DNA from: a virus
IMG/VR virus record: IMGVR_UViG_3300027859_000072
Location: 1-26,217 of that record
DNA length: 26,217 nucleotides
Strand: one strand, 5' to 3'
Shown here: piece after piece, positions 8,280-17,301 of the stretch
Layout: each line of letters begins with the position of its first letter
Numbering within the stretch: position 1 is the first letter of the stretch
Notes under the pieces: generated by a model
The model's database searches: none
Seen by the model: the letters and a program-made list of their open reading frames with translations, nothing else
Told to the model about the DNA's origin: nothing
Made by a program: the position numbers and the translations under genes

Positions 8280-9215
8280 TTAGGTAAATACAAGGCTAAA
8301 TTCATTATTAGCTGATGCTGTAGGTGTTGCGTAGTATGGAAGGCTTAACATTTGTACACCATCTGAATCTTCATAGGTAGGCTGTCCTAAATCTGTTTGT
8401 GGACAAGATACAGTTACTTTATTACCTGCAACAGTTCCATGTAGCCATGTGTTTGTACCTGTTGATGTGCCAGTATAATCTGTAAAGAAGTTATGGGCTG
8501 ATAAGGCTACAGCTTCTACTACAAGATTACCAGCAGGTTTACGGTCTGTAATTATAACTTCTTTTGTACCACCTACTAATTCTCTATAGATAATTTCATT
8601 ATTAAAATCTAATGACCATGATTGTAATGCTGCAGCATAACCAAAAATAGCAAAGTTAGATGTACTGCCATTTTTAAATATTAATGGTGATGCCTGATTA
8701 CTGATAGTTGGTGTAGGTGCTGCAGAATCAGTAGGTGCGTTAAATATACCTGTTAATGAAAATGAAATTGTAGGTATCTGGTTTACTTCACAATTAATAC
8801 TAAAAGTACCCCTGCAACCTGTAACCATATGTCTAACACCATCATAGTTAACAAACAAAGTAACACTAGAAGAAGGTGTAGTAACTGGGGCATAAGTTAC
8901 TGATGTAGAACTAACAACTGTTTCTGATAATGCACACGCTTTTAATATTGCTCCATACTTAGGTGCTGTACCAGCAGAACCACTACCAGACATTTCTACA
9001 CTAAAAGTTACATTAACTCTTGTATTAGCAGGGATAACTTCATAATTACCCATATATGGCCTTATTAAATCTCTACTAACTTCATCACTAACTATAGGTT
9101 CTATATTTAATTCAGTAACTTGAATATAATTTGCTGAACCAGTTGGTGTAGGGTTTGTGCCATAACTAGATTCAGCTTTAGCTAACAAGCTCCTTAATTT
9201 TTGTCTTTTAGGCAT
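8280..9215 (-). CDS. V: Major tail tube protein, lambda gpV position
   Basis: The 311-residue protein is rich in beta-strand-forming Ser/Thr/Val segments and has the look of siphophage tube proteins of the long (about 300-residue) type. An N-terminal LLAKAESSYGTNPTPTG start, common in this family, is followed by IEPIVSDEVSRDLIRPYMG and VEMSGSGSAGTAPKYGAILKA. Gene order (after the terminator protein, before G/GT) supports the call. Many copies polymerise to form the tail tube around the tape measure. The 56-base gap upstream is the largest inside the tail block and contains the AT-rich minus-strand stretch TTTATTATATAGA, a possible promoter -10, though no convincing -35 was seen. Confidence 0.88.
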   Translation of the reverse strand: MPKRQKLRSLLAKAESSYGTNPTPTGSANYIQVTELNIEPIVSDEVSRDLIRPYMGNYEVIPANTRVNVTFSVEMSGSGSAGTAPKYGAILKACALSETVVSSTSVTYAPVTTPSSSVTLFVNYDGVRHMVTGCRGTFSINCEVNQIPTISFSLTGIFNAPTDSAAPTPTISNQASPLIFKNGSTSNFAIFGYAAALQSWSLDFNNEIIYRELVGGTKEVIITDRKPAGNLVVEAVALSAHNFFTDYTGTSTGTNTWLHGTVAGNKVTVSCPQTDLGQPTYEDSDGVQMLSLPYYATPTASANNEFSLVFT

Positions 9216-9271
9216 TGTTAATTTTTGTCAGTATGTCTATATAATAAACCTTTTCTAGTAATAAACACCAT

Positions 9272-9697
9272 CTATTGCGTTAAATCAGCAACTTCTGTTC
9301 TATATCGCACTATATATTCTACCCCGATTACTCCACCTGGTTGGTCTGCATCTAGTAATTCAAATGATGTATCAGATGGTTCTACATCTATTGCTAAATT
9401 ATTTACTGTTAAATCTGCCATTATTTTACTGTGCAAACTTTCTACAGTTGCATCTGCCACATTGTCAGGAATATCACCCCTTACTATTACACTTACCCTT
9501 ACTGTTAAAGAATGGTCAAGAGTAGGTAATGATGTGTTTTGTTCAACAGTATCACTAACAGGTTCTAATATTAATGCAGGTGATTCACCCCTTGTTAATG
9601 GTACTGTTCTACTTCTATAAATACGTGTACTAACCCCTGTAGTATTTGCAAGAACTGTTAATAGTCTTGCCATAATTTGCTCACGTTTAGTTGTCAT
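9272..9697 (-). CDS. U: Tail terminator protein, lambda gpU-like
   Basis: A 141-residue protein in the lambda U slot between the head-joining protein and the tail tube. It starts with a helix (TTKREQIMARLLTVLANTTGV), then has the strands RIYRSRTVPLTRGESPALILEP and LTVRVSVIVRG, and ends with IGVEYIVRYRT, a pattern common in gpU/tail-completion proteins. This family forms a hexameric ring that stops tube growth and provides the surface for joining to the head. Its start overlaps the upstream stop by four bases (ATGA). Confidence 0.8.
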   Translation of the reverse strand: MTTKREQIMARLLTVLANTTGVSTRIYRSRTVPLTRGESPALILEPVSDTVEQNTSLPTLDHSLTVRVSVIVRGDIPDNVADATVESLHSKIMADLTVNNLAIDVEPSDTSFELLDADQPGGVIGVEYIVRYRTEVADLTQ

Positions 9698-9981
9698 GTT
9701 TTCTGTATACTGATTTCACAAAATGTACCATCATCTAATTTTCTAACCTCTCTTACTGTATAAGCAACACTATCTACTGTTATTGATGCACCAGCAATTA
9801 AACTACCAAAATCACTTGTTTTTGCTGTTAACTGATAATCTGTACTGACAATTTGATTACCTGCCAATACTAAATCAGGTTGTTCTAATATTCCATTTGC
9901 TGTAGTACCACCTGATGTACAACTAACACCATAATCATTAAGGTATGCAGATTGTGTTGTACTGTCCTCTACAAATGCCAT
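9694..9981 (-). CDS. FII: Head-tail joining protein, lambda gpFII-like
   Basis: A 95-residue protein between the small FI-slot protein and the U-like gene. Like gpFII it has an N-terminal flexible part followed by a small beta barrel: DYQLTAKTSDFGSLIAGAS, ITVDSVAYTVREVRKLDDG and a C-terminal CEISIQKT strand. gpFII connects the finished head to the tail in lambda. Its ATG follows the previous stop with no gap (TAAATG). Family membership is from pattern and order, not from a search. Confidence 0.72.
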   Translation of the reverse strand: MAFVEDSTTQSAYLNDYGVSCTSGGTTANGILEQPDLVLAGNQIVSTDYQLTAKTSDFGSLIAGASITVDSVAYTVREVRKLDDGTFCEISIQKT

Positions 9982-10146
9982 TTAATTTTTATTTACTATT
10001 TTTTTTACCTTTGGTTTTGGTGTATAAACTTCAACTCTTCCCATAGAAATTAATAATTCTGCATCTGTTTCTGATACATCATAAGTTTGCCCTGCTTCTA
10101 GGCTTATGCCACTAGCACAAACATTTTTTAAACATTTAATTTTCAT
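9982..10146 (-). CDS. Small head protein in the FI slot (54 aa)
   Basis: Reading minus from ATG 10146 gives 54 residues starting MKIKCLKNVCASG and ending VKKIVNKN. The pattern, a short strand, GISLEAGQTYDVSE, then DAELLISMGRVEVY, resembles the small phage proteins of about 55-65 residues often found just after capsid genes. Their function is not well established. Its stop abuts the FII-like ATG (TAAATG), a close translational link. The start codon touches the T-run of a hairpin terminator (10147-10173), so little room remains for a ribosome binding site. Confidence 0.7.
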   Translation of the reverse strand: MKIKCLKNVCASGISLEAGQTYDVSETDAELLISMGRVEVYTPKPKVKKIVNKN

Positions 10147-10173
10147 AAAAAAAAAAGGGGTTTTTACACCCCT
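10147..10173 (-). terminator. Rho-independent terminator or attenuator after the capsid gene
   Basis: On the minus strand: AGGGG, an eight-base loop TGTAAAAA, CCCCT, then a run of T. There are ten consecutive T in total, the first of them closing the stem. It lies 13 bases after the capsid stop codon at 10187 and ends exactly at the ATG of the next gene. The form is classical. Because essential head and tail genes lie downstream with no clear new promoter, partial termination that lowers their level relative to capsid is the likely role. Confidence 0.8.
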
Positions 10174-10186
10174 AATAGTAAACCAA

Positions 10187-12766
10187 TTATGTGGTTACGT
10201 CTAAGATTGCAGCAAATGATTGTGCATGGCGAACAGCAACATCAAATGCAACTACACCCTTTATAGAAACTAAGTTCTTAGCAAAGTCATCTGAATCTTC
10301 ACCAGCAGTAATTTCAATACCAGAACCAAATAATCCTAATATTGCCTGTGAGAAGTCACCCATAACAACAGCAGAACAAGAACCAGAAGTAGAACCTTTT
10401 GTAAGGTTGCTAGGTACTTGGTTTGTCATAGCTAAAGGATAACCATTAACAACTAATGGTGTACCACCTCTACCTATTGCCTGTAGGTTGTTATTTACTA
10501 AGTACTCACCACCAGATGTTTTTAGTTTCTTAATAGCACCTAATACTTTAGCGTTAGTTACATAAGAAATAGAGTCAGCATTAACAGCAGCATTATCTTC
10601 CATCATGGCTGTTTCTAGGTCTACTAAAGCATCTACTGTAATAGCACCACCGTTAGTACCCATAGCAACAGAACCAATACCAGAAGTTTGCATGATACCT
10701 GTAGGCTGTCCTGATGAACCAGTACCATTTAAGATACCTAAATCAAGACCAACATTAATACCATCTAAGATGTCAGTTCTAACTAAATCTTCAATACCAG
10801 GTGTTGCTTGAATAAGCATATTCCTAGAGAATTTTGACAATGTTCCTAAAGTTTTAGGTGTCATTGAAATTTGATCAAAGGTACTTTCTGCTTGGCTGAG
10901 AGCAGCAGTTTCACTTGATAGATAGCCAGTTGATGCAACGCCTGATCTTCTAGGTATCGCAACATCACCAACTAAACCTGATAATGTTTGTACACCTAAA
11001 CCAACCATTACTGTGCTGTTTCTTAGTGCTTCAATAAAGTCATCAGCAAGTAAATCTGTTGCAACAATATTTCCACCAGTAGTAGCACTTGAGGTTACGT
11101 ATGTTGCCCTTTTTGCTAATGCACCATAAGGAATAAACAAAGATTGACTGCTGTTAGATCTTTGTGAATCTTTTGCAATCTGTTGTGAAATTTCTCTAGC
11201 AAAACCAGATGCCTTATCTGACCAATCATTAGTTAAAAGACCTCTGATACCAGATGTGATTTTGTAATCTTTAGCAAACTGCTGTCTTTCTTTAGGTGAT
11301 AACTGTTCTTCAATAGGCTTTGCAGTTTCAATAGGCTTTGCATCTATTCTTTCTAAGATTGCCTGCCTGCATGAATCTACAGATGAGCCATTGTTGATTA
11401 GTTGATCTGCAAGATCATCAAAACCACGCTTATTACACATGGCGTTAATTTCTTTAATTCTTGTGCGTTCTGCTGATTGAGCCTTTTTAGAAGCTTCACT
11501 ACGCACAACCTCTAAATCTGGTTGTTCTTTGGACATAGTTTCTGTTTTTTTAGAAATGGACAGTTGTGCATCATGTGATGCAGCGTTTACACGCTTATCT
11601 TCTACTATATCTTGTTTTTTAGCACTAGGCATGGTGTTTTCATCAATTAACCCTCTAGATATACCTACATCTGGTGCTGCTGGACTTGCAACAACACTAA
11701 CTTCATGAGGTTCCCATCTTGTAGCTAAAAATGCGTTAGTTCCATCTATTTCACGTTCTTCCATCTCTAAAATCCGATAACCTACGCTTATTGCTGACAA
11801 AATGCCATCATCTATATCTCTTTTAACTTCCTGTGCCTTTGCATTTCTGCTTAATTCAACAACTGCCCTGCCCTTTTTCTTATCTTTATCCAAATATGCA
11901 TTACGAACAATACCTATAACAGAATCCATATTGTGATTCCATAATACAGGTGCAACCCCTCCATTTAATCTGCCAAAATCTATAGAACCCTCGTCATGGC
12001 TTAGTATTTCAGTACCAAATGTACGTTCTACAGGGTATTCAGAACTAAAGCTAAATTCATAGGTGTTATCTTCCTGTGCAGAAAAAGATGTTTCACCACT
12101 TCTTTTTAAAACAGTTGTAATACTTCTTAACGAATCTATCTTAGTTAGTGTGCTGAACTTGTGACCAACCTGTACATCTGTCTTTTCATATTCTCCATCA
12201 TCTTCTCTAAATACACTAATTAATGCAGCAGGGTCATCTTCTGTACCAGTAATTTCAAATGAGCTATCAGGTACATTTATAGTTCCATCACGTTCAATAC
12301 TATCTATCTGCCCTCTTGCAATACCACCGCTTGCGTTCCATCTGACATAATCACCTACAGATAATTCATTTGGTTCTGCACGTTTAGCTTTTGCACGTTT
12401 TGTTTTTGGCATAGCGTCATTATTTCTTAATTCTTTTATTCTAGCTGATTTTGCATCAGAAAAACTTTTACCTGCTGCCCCTCCCCATGCTGCGGCTGAA
12501 ACTCTACCTTTACTTGGATAGCCTTCTTCCCCTGGTCTATATCCTTCTGCTTCCTGATCTACAGCGTGTCTTGCGTGCCATGCTGACATTTCAATAACAA
12601 CCTGTGGACTTAATTGATTACCACTTAGTATTTGTGTTGCCCTTCTACGTGCAACTTCTGTACCGCCAGCTTCTCCTTCTGCTTTCCAATCTCTATATCT
12701 TTGTGCTTCTTCCCTCATACCTTTTGTAGGCATAAGGTCTATTTCTGTACCATTAATAGTTGCCAT
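10187..12766 (-). CDS. Fused prohead protease - scaffold - HK97-type major capsid protein
   Basis: The 859 residues form several modules in one frame. Residues 1-110 (MREEAQRYRDWKAEGEAGG, ARHAVD, GYPSKGRVSAAAWGG) match a domain known beside phage head proteases. Residues 134-200 look like the Tudor-like DUF2945 (LSVGDYVRWNASGGIARG). Residues 225-370 are an HK97-type U35 prohead protease with His278 (VLWNHNMDSVIG), Ser327 (AISVGY) and a candidate third residue Glu355. Residues 375-500 are charged and helical, as in scaffolds or delta domains. Residues about 500-859 are an HK97-fold capsid protein (SLFIPYGALAKRA, MLIQATPGIEDLV, ILNGTGSSGQPTGIM, C-terminal AVRHAQSFAAIL). It occupies the lambda C-Nu3-E positions. 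Self-cleavage must release the capsid subunit. The start overlaps the portal gene by 14 bases. Confidence 0.93.
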   Translation of the reverse strand: MATINGTEIDLMPTKGMREEAQRYRDWKAEGEAGGTEVARRRATQILSGNQLSPQVVIEMSAWHARHAVDQEAEGYRPGEEGYPSKGRVSAAAWGGAAGKSFSDAKSARIKELRNNDAMPKTKRAKAKRAEPNELSVGDYVRWNASGGIARGQIDSIERDGTINVPDSSFEITGTEDDPAALISVFREDDGEYEKTDVQVGHKFSTLTKIDSLRSITTVLKRSGETSFSAQEDNTYEFSFSSEYPVERTFGTEILSHDEGSIDFGRLNGGVAPVLWNHNMDSVIGIVRNAYLDKDKKKGRAVVELSRNAKAQEVKRDIDDGILSAISVGYRILEMEEREIDGTNAFLATRWEPHEVSVVASPAAPDVGISRGLIDENTMPSAKKQDIVEDKRVNAASHDAQLSISKKTETMSKEQPDLEVVRSEASKKAQSAERTRIKEINAMCNKRGFDDLADQLINNGSSVDSCRQAILERIDAKPIETAKPIEEQLSPKERQQFAKDYKITSGIRGLLTNDWSDKASGFAREISQQIAKDSQRSNSSQSLFIPYGALAKRATYVTSSATTGGNIVATDLLADDFIEALRNSTVMVGLGVQTLSGLVGDVAIPRRSGVASTGYLSSETAALSQAESTFDQISMTPKTLGTLSKFSRNMLIQATPGIEDLVRTDILDGINVGLDLGILNGTGSSGQPTGIMQTSGIGSVAMGTNGGAITVDALVDLETAMMEDNAAVNADSISYVTNAKVLGAIKKLKTSGGEYLVNNNLQAIGRGGTPLVVNGYPLAMTNQVPSNLTKGSTSGSCSAVVMGDFSQAILGLFGSGIEITAGEDSDDFAKNLVSIKGVVAFDVAVRHAQSFAAILDVTT

Positions 12767-14336
12767 CAGAACCCTCTGCTACGTTTTCTGCATCTTCACC
12801 TGTAGGTGCTTCTGTATTACCAAAAGGGTCAACAGTATTAATAGGTTTAAACTGAGAGCCACCCGATTTGTTGGTTGCACTTGGGTCACTATCGGTAATA
12901 ATATTCATTTCATCTAGTTTTGCCAATTCTGTTTGTCTAGCTATTAAAAGTTCTTCTATATCACCACCATTTTCTGATACAACATCAGTTAAAGTTTTAA
13001 AACCACATCTAACTGCTTCTTTTTGTGCAGCAATTTCTTTTTGTGGGTCTACATAGCTATAACCCCTACAAACCCATCTAACTTTTTCATAAACTTCGGG
13101 TGTTGTTGAATATGTAGGCAAAGATAAAGTACCACTTAATACTGCCATTTCTAACCATTGTTCAAATATAGGTTGGTAGAAACTTTCTTTTAGCATTTTC
13201 TGTATTGTTCTCCAATGGTCTCTATCCTGTAACATTGCCAACCTGCTACTGCTGTAATTAGATTGTGAATAGTCAGAACTTATAGCTTCAAAACTGCAAC
13301 CTAGACCACTAGCCATACTACGTAACATAGCCCTAACAAATGGTTCAAATTCACCATTAGCTTTATCTAAATCAGGTACAGATATACTTTCTCCTGGTGC
13401 TAAATATTTAAATGTGCCTGGTTCAAATCCACTAACACGTTCATAATCAAATACCTCACCACCTACATCAAGTTCACCTTCTGGACTTGTAATAAATCCC
13501 ATTAAGGCACTACTTGCACGTTGTCCTACAACTGTTGCTTCGATATAGCCATCTAATTGATGTAAATGGTTTATTGCACTAGCTAAAAATGGTACACCCC
13601 TATGCTGCCCTGGTCTTAATGGCAAAAATAAATGTACAACATCTTTTGCAGCTACAATAATATGCCTGTTTTCTTCTGGAATTGTTGCAAAATTAGTATC
13701 TCCAGGGTGTTTTTTTAGAAATGCATAACTAACAGCCCTACCTTCTGGACTTAGTTCTATTCCTAAACGCCATACATTCTTATTACTTTTAGTAGTGCCT
13801 TTATAATCTTCATCTAACTGTTCTGCTTCTAAGATTTCTAATGAAAATGGTATTTTACTTCTACCATAGGCTTTTCTATGAATAACAATAAAACATTCTC
13901 CACTTTCTATCATTGATCTAACAGCTAATCTTTCCAGTTCAGAAAAACAAAGAACACCACGTATATCACAACTATCTTTTCTACCCCATCTACTCCATTC
14001 ACTCTCTATACTTTCATTTATTCTTGTATTAGGTGTACCTCCACGCTGACTTTTAATTTGTGCTTGCATTGTTACACCCTGACCTACAATTTGATTAGTT
14101 GCATATCTTATGGCCTGTGATGCATAATTATTATTACGTACTAAGTCATGTACACGTTTTCTAAGAGTATTAATAGAATTTTTATAACTTTGATCAGGTG
14201 AAGATAAAGGTGTAACCCAACTCAAGTTTGTGCGGTCAAATTTTGCACCTGCATACATTCTTTTTAAGCGGTTTCTACGCTTATTTAGATCATCATTAGA
14301 GGAAATTAACCCCCTCCAAGCATTAATTAAACCCAT
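12753..14336 (-). CDS. B: Portal protein, lambda gpB family
   Basis: The 527-residue protein has the features of lambda-type portals: an N-terminal RVHDLVRNNNYASQAIRYATNQIVGQG region, then ESGECFIVIHRK, LEILEAEQLDED, a VVHLFLPLRPGQHRGVPFLAS motif and FEAISSDYSQSNYSSSRLAMLQ. These are hallmarks of the Phage_portal_2 family. Twelve copies make the ring at one capsid vertex through which DNA is pumped and ejected and to which the tail joins. It sits between the W-like and protease-capsid genes as in lambda. The C-terminal 50 residues are polar and probably disordered. Confidence 0.95.
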   Translation of the reverse strand: MGLINAWRGLISSNDDLNKRRNRLKRMYAGAKFDRTNLSWVTPLSSPDQSYKNSINTLRKRVHDLVRNNNYASQAIRYATNQIVGQGVTMQAQIKSQRGGTPNTRINESIESEWSRWGRKDSCDIRGVLCFSELERLAVRSMIESGECFIVIHRKAYGRSKIPFSLEILEAEQLDEDYKGTTKSNKNVWRLGIELSPEGRAVSYAFLKKHPGDTNFATIPEENRHIIVAAKDVVHLFLPLRPGQHRGVPFLASAINHLHQLDGYIEATVVGQRASSALMGFITSPEGELDVGGEVFDYERVSGFEPGTFKYLAPGESISVPDLDKANGEFEPFVRAMLRSMASGLGCSFEAISSDYSQSNYSSSRLAMLQDRDHWRTIQKMLKESFYQPIFEQWLEMAVLSGTLSLPTYSTTPEVYEKVRWVCRGYSYVDPQKEIAAQKEAVRCGFKTLTDVVSENGGDIEELLIARQTELAKLDEMNIITDSDPSATNKSGGSQFKPINTVDPFGNTEAPTGEDAENVAEGSDGNY

Positions 14337-14345
14337 TTAAGTAAC

Positions 14346-14927
14346 CTAAAAGCGAACATAGAGGTTTTTAGGGTCTCCTAAACCCTGACTAATGTAACTA
14401 TACCTCTTTTCACTTGCAACTCTACTTCTTAATTCAGCCCTTAACTCTTTTAATTTATCTAAATCAATTCTTTTAAATGTTCTATTACCAATACTGTATT
14501 CCTGTGCTTTATCTGCAACCATATCCCTAATAGCTGTTTCTACACTATCAAGATCTTTTTCTGTTTGTGTTCTGTTATCAATAGCAGCAGGTGTACCAGT
14601 ATATTGTAATGATTGTTTTACTGTTAATTCACCACTACCAATTTCAAATACTTTTGCACCCTTAAATGCTCTAACTGACCAAAACCAATTACCTGCAATA
14701 AATTCTGCACTTGCAGTAGCACTTATAGAAAACTGCCAACCAGAACTATTTGAATATTGTGTACCTGTTGCTGTATGACCTTCACTAGAAGTATTAGTAC
14801 GTAAGTAATATTCTAATGTCCAATCAGGACTACTAATAGTTTCATTTATTCCAGCAGTAGTTGCTTCATCTACCCATTCAATAGTAGTACCAGCAGTTAT
14901 TTCACTAGGTAAATCAGATTTAAACAT
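14346..14927 (-). CDS. gpW-like head completion domain fused to an N-terminal beta domain
   Basis: The protein has 193 residues where lambda gpW has 68. Residues about 120-175 (DSVETAIRDMVADKAQEYSI, then a short hairpin, then LDKLKELRAELRSRVASEKR) follow the helix-hairpin-helix pattern of gpW, which plugs the portal after packaging. The position between TerL and portal is the W slot. Residues 1-115 are a Ser/Thr-rich all-beta domain of a type seen in phage accessory and baseplate proteins (DWTLEYYLRTN, GWQFSISATAS, AGNWFWSVRAFKG, GSGELTV). The fusion gives W an extra exposed module of unknown role. The gpW call rests on pattern and position. Confidence 0.68.
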   Translation of the reverse strand: MFKSDLPSEITAGTTIEWVDEATTAGINETISSPDWTLEYYLRTNTSSEGHTATGTQYSNSSGWQFSISATASAEFIAGNWFWSVRAFKGAKVFEIGSGELTVKQSLQYTGTPAAIDNRTQTEKDLDSVETAIRDMVADKAQEYSIGNRTFKRIDLDKLKELRAELRSRVASEKRYSYISQGLGDPKNLYVRF

Positions 14928-14931
14928 AGTT

Positions 14932-16797
14932 TTACCAGTTGGTTACAAAATCAGTTTTACGTGTTCTCTTTATTGTACCTTTTTTTTGTTTAACTACATT
15001 ATCTGTTTCATTAATTTTATTTTCTAACTGTTCCCATACTGTGTTTCTATTGAATTTACTAATATATAACGACATTGCAGCATAACTATATACCCATGTA
15101 TCTAAACATTCATTTCTAACACCTGCCTTTTTTACCCATTGTGGAACCTGAAAACCACTCCTGTTAGTTTTTAATATCTGTCTTTCTGCTGTTAGCTGTT
15201 TAAAAAATTCTTCTGTAGTACTTGCATGAAAATGTACATAACCATAACTACCAATTTTATTATTCTTTAATCTACCCATCAAAGTATTTTTTATAGTATC
15301 TACACCTAATGGATAAACCTGCCCTCCTTTTTTTATTGCCCTGTTTGCTTTCCTAAAATTAATATCTACTCTTGTAGGTCTACCTATAGCAGGTTTATTA
15401 GCCTGTGATTGACCTTTAATAGCAATAACACCCTGTGCTACTTTCTCTCTAGCAAATTGGTATACCTCGCTTGTATGTAAACCACCTGAGTCAACAGCCG
15501 TAATAACAGGTACTAAACTTTTGCCATTCTCATGTTCATACTGTTGATTTATTACTATCTCTAGCTGCTTCCATACTTCTGCCTGGTGTGGGTCACCATA
15601 TAACACAATATGATCTATAAAAAATGATTCCTCTCCTTTACCCCAACCCCATGTACTAACTTCTAATCTGTCTACCTGACAATCAACACCCTGTGTAAGA
15701 AATAAAACACCTTCTGGACAAGTTGCCTGTTCATAACTTTCACATCTTTTTAATAACCCTTCTGCACTCATGGCACTTACATAGTCGGTCTCGAATGTCT
15801 CTGCAAGCCTGGTATTTACAAAAGTTTTTATTAATGGTGCATCTCCTTTTGCCTTATTAAATTCCATAACCGCTTCTTTCCAACTAAACCAACCTAGTGG
15901 ACTATATAAACCATTTAATCTAAAACCTGCTGTTATACCATCACCTTCTTTCATTGCCCTCCATTCACCCTGTCTTAACATCTTTGTTTTATGGCTCTCA
16001 TCAAATAAACCTTCACAATGTATACATTTATATTGCACATTATTTACATCTTCTTTCTGTAATTGTTTCCAGCGTAAATCCTGATACTCTCCACAAATCG
16101 GACAAGGTACAAAATATAATCTCTGGTCACTTGTTAGGTATTCACTTTCTATTCTTGAAAAATCTTTGATTGTAGGTGTAGATGTTAGTAATACTTTTTT
16201 ACGTGTACTAAATGTTGTTGCCCTCTTTTCCGCAAGAGCTACAGGGTCACCTTCACCTGACGCATCAGATGGAAACGCATCTACTTCATCACAACTTATA
16301 TACTTACATGGTGTTGATCTTAGTCCTGTTGCTGAGTTAGCACCTGTTATTAACATCATTCCACCAGGGAACTCTTTACTGCTTAAGGTATTACCACTAT
16401 CCCTACTCCTAGATGGTGCAATCTTTTCATTTAGACAAGGGGTATCAGTAATCATACTTTCTAATCTTTGCTTACTTAATCTCTTACCCATCTCTAACGT
16501 AGGTTGCACTAACAACATAGGTGCAGGGGCATGGTCTATTACATAACCCAACCAACAGTTTTGAGCCTCCGTTTTACCAGTTTGTGCAGCAAACATTAAC
16601 ACCACACGTTGAACAGGACTTTGTGTACCTAAACAATTCATAGGCTCTTTTAAGTATGGTGTTCTACTTGTTCTCCATTTACCTGGTTCACTACTTGCTT
16701 TACTAGACAGAATCCTATAAGTATCAGCCCATTCAGAAACAGTTAAGGCTTTTTCTGGTCTTAACCCTGCTAAGAATCCCTCTTCCCATGCGTTCAT
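14932..16797 (-). CDS. A: Terminase large subunit, lambda gpA family
   Basis: The 621-residue protein is the packaging ATPase and nuclease. A Walker A-like AAQTGKT lies at 70-76 and a Walker B YISCDEVDAF with Asp170/Glu171. A zinc-binding pair follows, CPIC at 232-235 and CIHC at 258-261, typical of gpA-type terminases. The C-terminal nuclease region shows GVDCQVDRLEVSTWGWG and ITAVDSGGLHTSEVYQF with its acidic residues, and ends in the family's ECLDTWVYSYAA helix. Length agrees with lambda gpA (641). Its start overlaps the TerS stop (ATGA). This family usually cuts at cos sites, so cohesive ends are the default expectation. Confidence 0.96.
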   Translation of the reverse strand: MNAWEEGFLAGLRPEKALTVSEWADTYRILSSKASSEPGKWRTSRTPYLKEPMNCLGTQSPVQRVVLMFAAQTGKTEAQNCWLGYVIDHAPAPMLLVQPTLEMGKRLSKQRLESMITDTPCLNEKIAPSRSRDSGNTLSSKEFPGGMMLITGANSATGLRSTPCKYISCDEVDAFPSDASGEGDPVALAEKRATTFSTRKKVLLTSTPTIKDFSRIESEYLTSDQRLYFVPCPICGEYQDLRWKQLQKEDVNNVQYKCIHCEGLFDESHKTKMLRQGEWRAMKEGDGITAGFRLNGLYSPLGWFSWKEAVMEFNKAKGDAPLIKTFVNTRLAETFETDYVSAMSAEGLLKRCESYEQATCPEGVLFLTQGVDCQVDRLEVSTWGWGKGEESFFIDHIVLYGDPHQAEVWKQLEIVINQQYEHENGKSLVPVITAVDSGGLHTSEVYQFAREKVAQGVIAIKGQSQANKPAIGRPTRVDINFRKANRAIKKGGQVYPLGVDTIKNTLMGRLKNNKIGSYGYVHFHASTTEEFFKQLTAERQILKTNRSGFQVPQWVKKAGVRNECLDTWVYSYAAMSLYISKFNRNTVWEQLENKINETDNVVKQKKGTIKRTRKTDFVTNW

Positions 16798-17294
16798 TGT
16801 GATAAATTCTCTAGTGCTTCTCTATGTTCACTATTGATAATTTTATAAATAACAGTTGCATCATCTTCCCCTGCCAACTGATGACTTAACCTATCTGCTA
16901 AATTTATAAGTTGCTCTCTTATAGCTCTAGCTTTTGCAAAACTGCTTTTTTTTATCTCTTCTACACTAACTAATTCTTTCTTCTTTTCTAATACATCTAA
17001 CTTTGCTAATTCTGCTAAATAAAATTCTCTTTTAGCTTTACTTTCTGCAAAATCTGGTATGGAATCAGATGGCAAACTATCTATCTTATCTCTTAACTCC
17101 TTTTTTGTTGTTGGTTTTGGAATATTTACATCATTCTTTTCCCATAGTTGTAAAGCTATCTCAGAATTTAGTACCTCTTTTCCATTGTGCTTTACAATAG
17201 CTTTATTAAAAAAACCTCTACGCTTTCTGTCGTAAATCGCTTGCCTTGACACGTTTTTTAGTGTTGCTAAATCTGCAAATGATATTAAACTCAT
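16794..17294 (-). CDS. Terminase small subunit, Nu1-like
   Basis: This 166-residue protein precedes TerL directly. Residues 1-50 form a winged helix-turn-helix (SFADLATLKNVSRQAIYDRK then RRGFF) like that of lambda Nu1, which binds cosB. The remainder is helical and charged (AESKAKREFYLAELAKLDVLEKKKELVSVEEIKKSS), the usual oligomerisation and TerL-contact region. Three copies of a CTTTACA repeat lie immediately upstream of its start codon and could be its binding sites. No Shine-Dalgarno is visible before the ATG. Confidence 0.88.
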   Translation of the reverse strand: MSLISFADLATLKNVSRQAIYDRKRRGFFNKAIVKHNGKEVLNSEIALQLWEKNDVNIPKPTTKKELRDKIDSLPSDSIPDFAESKAKREFYLAELAKLDVLEKKKELVSVEEIKKSSFAKARAIREQLINLADRLSHQLAGEDDATVIYKIINSEHREALENLSQ

Positions 17295-17301
17295 AAATAT
17301 T

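Noticed and set aside
15465-15472. GGTATACC within the terminase gene, and another near 22617 within the resolvase-like gene
   Set aside because: Only the eight-base core is present without the outer G/C, inside coding sequence where it encodes ordinary residues; not counted as copies of the intergenic palindrome.
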